Below are positions 58,530 through 64,000 of a stretch of DNA of 64,000 bases, piece after piece. Under the pieces are notes generated by a model that saw only the letters and a list, made by a program, of their open reading frames with translations, did not search any database and was not told where the DNA came from. The DNA is from Rothia santali (GTDB taxonomy: Bacteria; Actinomycetota; Actinomycetes; Actinomycetales; Micrococcaceae). Every line of letters begins with the position of its first letter. The first letter of the stretch is position 1. Location: assembly GCF_024199905.1 (NCBI RefSeq), contig NZ_JANAFB010000006.1:1-64000 (forward strand). The letters are read 5' to 3'. The position numbers were made by a program, and so were the translations under genes.

Positions 58530-59820
58530 TTAGTTGAAGTCGTAGTTGCGCTTGGCGTCGGCTTCCCACTCAGTACGCCGAGCCTGGCCGTCCTCGGCCT
58601 TCTTGTAGCTCAGGAGCTTGCGCATCTTCCCGCCGAGGCGGCCGTCGGAGATGACGCCGGGGGTGCCGATCCGCAGCATGTTGAACAGGTAGCGGACCAT
58701 CTTCTTGGTGTTCCAGGTGTTCCGGTTGATGTCCTTGAGCAGGTGGATCACGCCGCGCTCGAGGGTGCCCGGCTTGCCGCTGTAGGAGAAGCGGTCGAAG
58801 ATGCCGCCGCGGACGATGCCGAGGGTGCGCTCCATCCGGTCCATCTGGGCCTTGAGCTGGTCGTATTCGTGGGACATGAGTTCAAGCTCCTTCTGCCCGG
58901 CCACGACGGCGGGCTTGTATGCGCGCATGAAGGCGAGGGTGTCGACGCGCCCGTAGTAGCCGCCTTCACCGGGGTAGGTGTTGTTCCAGTTGGTCGGAAC
59001 GGGGATGACCTCCCCGCAGAGGTGGGGACCAGCCAAGCTGAACCTGACGATGCTCTGGCCGCTGCTGAGTAGATCGTCGATGATCAGGCGGGTAGATGAA
59101 TAGGAAGGTTTAGTCGCCGATGACCGGGAGAATCTCGGTGTCGGCGATTTCTCCGCCAGATTGAAGGGCTCGTAGGACCCGGCATGGATCTCCAGATTCT
59201 TTGCGTCCGCTTTGTTGAGAGGGGGGGGGCAAGTCGTTTCGGGCATTGTGCTCCCACAAATCGATGCAGGGATCGTTCAGTAGTGCCCACTCGGTGAGAG
59301 GGGTGATCGCCAGTGTGTGGTTGTGCACGCTGAGAGCATCTAGCGGTGCATCGGCCTGGCGGGGGAGCGGTCCATCCCATCCACACGACGCCGCAGCCGA
59401 CCTTGCGGCTCACGGTCTTGATCCGCCTGGCCAGCCCCTCGGCGACCGGTTTGTTGCTCAAGATGTCCAGGGCGGGTTGCTCGCCGGCGCGGTGGAAGCC
59501 GGTCAGCATCATTCCGAACCGGGCGCCGGCCGTGAAATCCACACTGTCTAACAGCTGCCCCGGTGCGTATGTGGGCGCGATAGGGTCCGCGGCGAGCTGG
59601 TGAGCTGTGCCCGTGATGCGTGGGTAGAAGTCGTGGCCGTCTGTGTAGTGACTGGTGCCTGCGAAGGAAAAACGACTTGCGCCATCTTGCCGTGACGTTC
59701 AAGTCGCGCCGCGGTGCGCTGGGTGTAGGTGTTCAGCGCCTGGTGCAGGTCGGCGGTGGTCGTGATCGGGCGGAGAATGAGCGGGGGACGATGACCTGGT
59801 CCCAGAATTTCCGTTCTGGA
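58530..59820 (-). pseudogene. Phage minor-tail-like protein with several frameshifts
   Basis: Read on the minus strand, one protein can be followed through three frames: LILRPITTTADLHQALNTYTQRTAARLERHG, GASRFSFAGTSHYTDGHDFYPRIT, then DFTAGARFGMMLTGFHRAGEQPALDIL, VHNHTLAITPLTEW, and the long C-terminal part ending AKRNYDFN. Frame changes occur near 59690, at 59361-59365 (G5 on the plus strand) and at 59221-59229 (G9). The last two need removal of one base each. Domain content is like actinophage minor tail proteins. Confidence 0.65.
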
Positions 59821-59824
59821 AGGA

Positions 59825-60964
59825 TTAGATCGGACTGTTGAACACCGTCGGCCCGGAACTAGGTAGCCAGTACGGCCATAATGCCCAACAGAACGGCACT
59901 GCAGATCTAGATCTTCCGGGGGAGTGGCTGACGAAACCGGCCACACGGCCCCAGAGTCGATAATCCGAGGCGGTATCCGCGCCGGTGAACTGAGGTCGGA
60001 AAGGCCAGAATGCGCCCCGGCCGCAGAGGTAGAGCAACGCGTGCACGAAGCTTAGCGCTGCCGACATCAAACACATGATCCCGGTGCCGGCGACAGGTCC
60101 CAAGGCTGCGTTGGTCTTCAATTCCGAGACCAGCAGACACAGCAGACTCGCGATCACCGTTCCCCCGGAGGCAGCGACCGGTTCGGGGGTTCCCTCCAAA
60201 GCGACTCGGGTCGCTGGCAACCGATCCTGATGAGTTCTCAATGCCTCGCGGTATCAGGCGACGTCGAGCAACGAGTAGTCCGTGGCGGCGCCGATGACCA
60301 GGATGAACAAAATGCCCTGGGTCTGGCCGTTGATCGTAAGGACACCGGCGTTGGCAAGATTCCAGATCACCAGGATAGAAGCCGAGAGCGCGGCCAAAGA
60401 GGTCAGAAGGACCAGGATCGGGAGGATCGGGGACCGGTAGACCACCAGCAAGATAACGAATAAAAAAGCCAAGGCCAGCACCAGCGGTAGCCATCAATGC
60501 GAGATAACGCTTCAGAGAGGTCGATGCTGAAGCCGACGGGCCCGGTGACGTAGGCCTGAAGGTGGGCCGTCCTCCAAATCAGCACGGATGGTATCGACAG
60601 CTTCGCTCGTCTCAACATCGGGGGAGATCGGGGCCACCAGTTGGATGACCTGACCATCTTCGGAAGGAATAGGCGGAGAGGCCTGGTTTCCTACCAAGCC
60701 CTGATCAACCAAACGCTATCCCGCTGTTGAGGCAAACTCCTGATCGCTGGCTTCGAGGCTGTCTTCTCGTTCGAAGACCAAGATAGCGGGAACGGCGTCA
60801 GAATCGGAGAAAGCGGAGGCTGCTTCAGCGACCTGTGTGGATTCCGCAGATTCGGGAAGCCTGTCGGTGGCCGACTCTGAGGAGACCTCAAAAATCTTGC
60901 CCAAATAATGCCCTCCGATACCGGTGGCGTCGAACCACACCAGAATCAGTAGGGCGGGAAGCAA
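59825..60964 (-). pseudogene. MMPL/RND-type transporter, decayed
   Basis: Segments in changing frames give LPALLILVWFDATGIGGHYLGKIFEV, AYVTGPVGFSIDLSEALSRIDG, then VYRSPILPILVLLTSLAALSASILVIWNLANAGVLTINGQTQGILFILVIGAATDYSLL and the closing half with helices. These are MMPL export-protein motifs (GAATDYSLL is diagnostic). Several stops and frameshifts break it. The family moves lipids or drugs across the membrane using the proton gradient. Confidence 0.8.
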
Positions 60965-61276
60965 GATTTTTAGTCATAATGAGTGGCTATGATTGTTTCG
61001 ACCTTGAGGTGAAGGTGGATTAGTCGGGTCGATATTGCTGAGATAATCAATTTTTGTGGTTATGGAGATGCTAAAGTCAACGAGGGGGGTGGTGGCTAAA
61101 GGTCGCTGATGGTGAAGCTAGTGGGATACTTCGGACTGACCGTTTTCCGAGAGGAATATTTTTATAATTTGTGTCAGTCAGTACTTTGAAAGAATCCAGG
61201 GGTGGATCACATGATGGTCGTGCGACAGCTTCCGAAGCTGCTAAAAGTATTGCTGGTGCTGGAGCCAGGTGATCGG
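60965..61276. other. Region without a supported gene
   Basis: This stretch is less GC-rich than its surroundings and contains only short frames. It holds the promoter of the thioesterase at its right end. Confidence 0.4.
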
Positions 61277-61289
61277 TAATATCTAAGAT

Positions 61290-61697
61290 ATGACTCTACT
61301 GACCCAGGCGTACATCCATCGGATGGTGCCGTTGACTCGGACGCTAGGAATCGCCTTCCCGCTAATCGCTGACGATCGTGTGCATGCAAAACTGGATTCG
61401 AGACGAGATCTCCGCACTGCTGGAGGTAGCCTCCACAACGGTGCTGTCATGGCACTGGCCGATGCAGCGGCCCAGGCGATGGCTACCGTGGTGAGAGAAG
61501 ACGGTTCGATTCCGGTGACGACCGAAGTGACCGCCAGGTTCTTCCGGCCTCTCTTTGGGGTGGCGAAAGCAGTGGCGCGCCCCTTGCACTTTGACGGTAG
61601 CTGCGTCACTGTTGATGTGGAAATTCGAGACTTAGAGTTGCATCTGTGTGCCCGTATAACCCAAACCGTAACTCGCCGTTACGTTCCGGTTCTATGA
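61290..61697 (+). CDS. PaaI-type hotdog thioesterase
   Basis: This 135-aa protein has the PaaI thioesterase signature GGSLHNGAVMALADAAAQAMA and the RFFRPLFGVAKAVARPL strand. The family hydrolyses aryl- or acyl-CoA. TAATAT lies 7 nt before the ATG, so the mRNA is probably leaderless. Confidence 0.85.
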   Translation: MTLLTQAYIHRMVPLTRTLGIAFPLIADDRVHAKLDSRRDLRTAGGSLHNGAVMALADAAAQAMATVVREDGSIPVTTEVTARFFRPLFGVAKAVARPLHFDGSCVTVDVEIRDLELHLCARITQTVTRRYVPVL

Positions 61698-61847
61698 TCA
61701 TGCTCTGAAAAATCCTGGAAGACGCAAAACTGTGGCTGCGTCGTGTGTGTCAAAAAGTCGGCCCAAATTTTATTAACGCTAGATTCGTTTGATGTAGAAT
61801 TTTATGTGCCTATGTCTAATTTAACGACACTGTTACACATGTGATTG

Positions 61848-62294
61848 TCAAGGTCGATGGTGAAGTTCCCGATTGATGGCTGAAAGCCCCACTTCAAGGG
61901 CGTTTAGTTCGGTCAAAGAGAGTCGGGAAAGAATTTCTTCGCCCAATTCGGGTCGGGCTGCTAGTAGCTTGCCAACTACATCCCGCCCCAGGTTCGTAAG
62001 GCAAATCTGGCGGACTCGGTGATCTTTCTCCGATTCGACTTTTCTAATCAGATCCCTGTTTTCTAATTTGTCCACGATTCGTGAAATGGTGGCCGGGCTG
62101 ACGCTAAACGCGCGGGCTAGGTCACTGGAGCTCATGGTCTCGACCGTTGCCAGGGTCGTCAGCACCTGCAGCTGCTTGATGGTGAGGTTTGTTTCCAGTA
62201 GCGGCCCGATGATCAGAGGGACTGATCGCACCGAAATAGCGATCGTCAAAGCCTCGATCCGGCCTCGGGCTTGCTGCATCATCTCGGTATCCAT
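61848..62294 (-). CDS. MarR-family regulator
   Basis: This 148-aa protein starts at ATG 62294 (MDTEMMQQARGR). The winged helix is clear: TIKQLQVLTTLATVETMSSSDLARAFSVSPATISRIVDKLENRDLIRKVESEKDHRVRQICLTNLGRDVV. MarR proteins usually repress neighbouring genes in response to aromatic ligands. It is divergent from the Baeyer-Villiger monooxygenase with 172 bp between, so that gene is the probable target. Confidence 0.9.
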   Translation of the reverse strand: MDTEMMQQARGRIEALTIAISVRSVPLIIGPLLETNLTIKQLQVLTTLATVETMSSSDLARAFSVSPATISRIVDKLENRDLIRKVESEKDHRVRQICLTNLGRDVVGKLLAARPELGEEILSRLSLTELNALEVGLSAINRELHHRP

Positions 62295-62466
62295 CAGTCC
62301 ATCATAGGATTCCCAGGCTTCTCCCACGCCCAACTGCTTAGCCTGATGCTAACCTTTGGGGACGATCACGCCATCCGGGCCCGTCTCCGATGGCCCGACC
62401 CCCGACCATCTCGAAGCCCGCAAGTGGCCCCCGCTTGTTGGTTCCCTTTCGAGCAGAAAGGCTCTC

Positions 62467-64000
62467 GTGACACGATCAGCACCCACTACCATCAACCTCG
62501 AAGCGCTGCGTGCGAAGTATGCCGCTGAACGAGACCGGCGGATCCGTCCTGACGGCGTGAACCAGTACCGTCCCGCCTCGGGCGAATTCGGGTACTACGC
62601 CAAGGATCCCTATACGCCTTGGATCGATCGGGACCCAGTGAACTCCGCCGTTGAGGTGCTTGTAATTGGGGCCGGCTTCGGCGGTCTGCTGACCTCGGCC
62701 TTCCTGCGCGACCGGGGGATCGAATCGGTTCGGTTGATGGATGAGGCCGGGGACGTGGGTGGTACCTGGTATTGGAATCGGTACCCGGGAATCCACTGCG
62801 ATATCGAGTCCTACGTCTACATGCCGCTACTGGAAGAGACCGGATATATTCCCAAGTGGCGCTACGCCCCCGGCGAAGAGATCCGAGAACATGCCGTGCG
62901 CATCGCCACCCAGTATGACCTCTACCGCGACGCATTGTTTCAGACCCGCGCGACCGCGTTGCACTGGAACGAAGAACAGAGGCAGTGGATGGTGGAGACG
63001 GATCGCGGCGACCGGTTCTCCGCCCGATACGTTGTCGTCTCTTCGGGGACCTTGACCCAGCCGAAACTGCCCGGGATTCCCGGAATTGAGAGTTTTCAAG
63101 GGCACACCTTCCACACCAGTCGTTGGGACTATGGCTATACCGGTGGATCTCCCGAGGGGGGTATGTACGGTTTGCGAGACAAACGGGTTGCCGTACTTGG
63201 AACCGGTGCAACGGGTCTTCAGGTGGTCCCACACCTCGCCGAGGATGCCCATCAGCTACTGGTCTTCCAGCGCACACCCTCAACCGTTGATATCAGGGAT
63301 AACCACCCCACCGATCCGCACTGGGCAGCTAACCTTGGGCCGGGGTGGCAACAAGAGCGGATGGAAAACTTCTTGAATGTTTTGGCCGGGGAACCGGTGG
63401 ATCGGTCCTTGGTCGAAGACGGATGGACCGCAACGCCGCATCTACAGCGCATGATCTTGACTGGCGCGGTTGATGAATCCCTCTCAGCATCCGAACGAGA
63501 TCATCGTGATGAGTTCGAAGACGCGGAGACCATGGAACGGATCCGCTCACGGGTGGAAGAGATCGTTGATGATCCCCACACCGCCCAGATCCTCAAACCG
63601 TGGTACCGCTATATGTGCAAGCGACCCGGATTCAGTGATACTTACCTGCAGTCATTTAACCGCAGTAACGTAGAACTCGTCGACGCCGCCGATAACGGTG
63701 GCATCACACAGGTGACCGACACATCGATCGTGGTGGGGGAGCGAGAGTACCCTGTTGACTGCATTGTTTTTGCAACCGGGTTTGACGTCGGGGTCTCCGG
63801 GGTCGTCTCGGGAAGTCTTCCGGTCCATGGTCGGGGTGGGAGACAGTTGCTCGAGACATGGGGCCGTGGGCCTCGTACCCTGCATGGGTTCTACACCCAT
63901 GGGTTTCCTAACCTCTTCCATCTAGGGGGGATGCAAAACGCCAACTCGGTGAACTTTGTGCATATTCTCCAAGAGCAGGCTCATCACGTCGCAGAGGTGA
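62467..64000 (+). CDS. Baeyer-Villiger-type flavin monooxygenase, 3' end outside window
   Basis: The frame is open from GTG 62467 (AGAAAGG 6 bp upstream) to the window edge, 511 codons. It has GAGFGG (68-73), GGTWYWNRYPG, the Baeyer-Villiger fingerprint FQGHTFHTSRW, a second Rossmann motif (GTGATG, about 240) and CKRPGFSDTY. The enzyme inserts oxygen next to a ketone to form an ester or lactone using NADPH and FAD. A MarR regulator diverges and a thioesterase lies nearby, pointing to catabolic cargo. Confidence 0.93.
   Translation, partial: MTRSAPTTINLEALRAKYAAERDRRIRPDGVNQYRPASGEFGYYAKDPYTPWIDRDPVNSAVEVLVIGAGFGGLLTSAFLRDRGIESVRLMDEAGDVGGTWYWNRYPGIHCDIESYVYMPLLEETGYIPKWRYAPGEEIREHAVRIATQYDLYRDALFQTRATALHWNEEQRQWMVETDRGDRFSARYVVVSSGTLTQPKLPGIPGIESFQGHTFHTSRWDYGYTGGSPEGGMYGLRDKRVAVLGTGATGLQVVPHLAEDAHQLLVFQRTPSTVDIRDNHPTDPHWAANLGPGWQQERMENFLNVLAGEPVDRSLVEDGWTATPHLQRMILTGAVDESLSASERDHRDEFEDAETMERIRSRVEEIVDDPHTAQILKPWYRYMCKRPGFSDTYLQSFNRSNVELVDAADNGGITQVTDTSIVVGEREYPVDCIVFATGFDVGVSGVVSGSLPVHGRGGRQLLETWGRGPRTLHGFYTHGFPNLFHLGGMQNANSVNFVHILQEQAHHVAEV

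Noticed and set aside
1-64000. tRNA or rRNA genes
   Set aside because: I saw no cloverleaf with the usual GTTCGA/TGGTAGC-type motifs and no rRNA-like sequence.

Overview
The window reads as a high-GC actinobacterial conjugative plasmid, or a plasmid-like conjugative element, most probably from the Micrococcales (Brevibacterium/Micrococcaceae-type gene content). The evidence is a pAL5000-type RepA, a ParA plus small ribbon-helix-helix partition pair, a MobF relaxase, and a complete actinobacterial type IV secretion operon with SCO6880-, DUF4913- and DUF6668-type proteins. Many promoters are leaderless TANNNT boxes. I see no rRNA, tRNA or CRISPR array. The host assignment is inference.

Layout. 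1-7 kb: the tail of an aldo/keto reductase, a broken flavin monooxygenase, a bacteriocin-like secreted-protein locus, a XerC/D-like tyrosine recombinase next to a dif-like palindrome, and an HxlR/short-chain dehydrogenase/thioesterase cluster. 6.7-16.3 kb: a mosaic of small plasmid genes. It holds a broken TetR gene, several ribbon-helix-helix proteins, two toxin-like/antitoxin-like pairs, a HEPN-type protein, a DUF3560 protein and a frameshifted ParB-like protein. Two ~505-bp paralogous leader sequences with a conserved, partly covarying hairpin precede the last two genes. 16.4-27 kb: a fatty-acid desaturase, two serine resolvases, HicAB, a second short-chain dehydrogenase, a secreted small peptide, the intact paralogue of the TetR gene with a clear palindromic operator, IS30 and IS3 remnants and a broken HNH nuclease.

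27-51 kb is the transfer region. A hairpin-rich intergenic stretch (candidate oriT) precedes the 1570-aa relaxase/helicase, followed by a two-gene AbiEii-like nucleotidyltransferase operon whose toxin-like protein shares a C-terminal tail with the relaxase. On the opposite strand lie a nuclease-domain protein, a CPBP protease and a 13-gene operon from class F-like sortase to DUF4913 protein. That operon encodes the sortase, a surface protein, a VirB2-like pilin, VirB8/VirB6-like proteins, SCO6880, a VirB4-like ATPase, an SLT-CHAP lytic enzyme and the VirD4 coupling protein. A divergent ArsR-type regulator sits at its head.

51-58 kb carries a 7-TM membrane protein with its DNA-binding-like partner, a type-B carboxylesterase, RepA, and parA/parB-like genes flanked by 7-bp-period AGAAACC repeats. 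58-64 kb has a phage holin, a multiply frameshifted phage tail-like gene, a decayed MMPL transporter, a PaaI-type thioesterase and a MarR regulator divergent from a Baeyer-Villiger monooxygenase that runs off the window. Five frameshifts all fall in short G/C homopolymers, so either sequencing error or slippage deserves checking before these genes are called dead.
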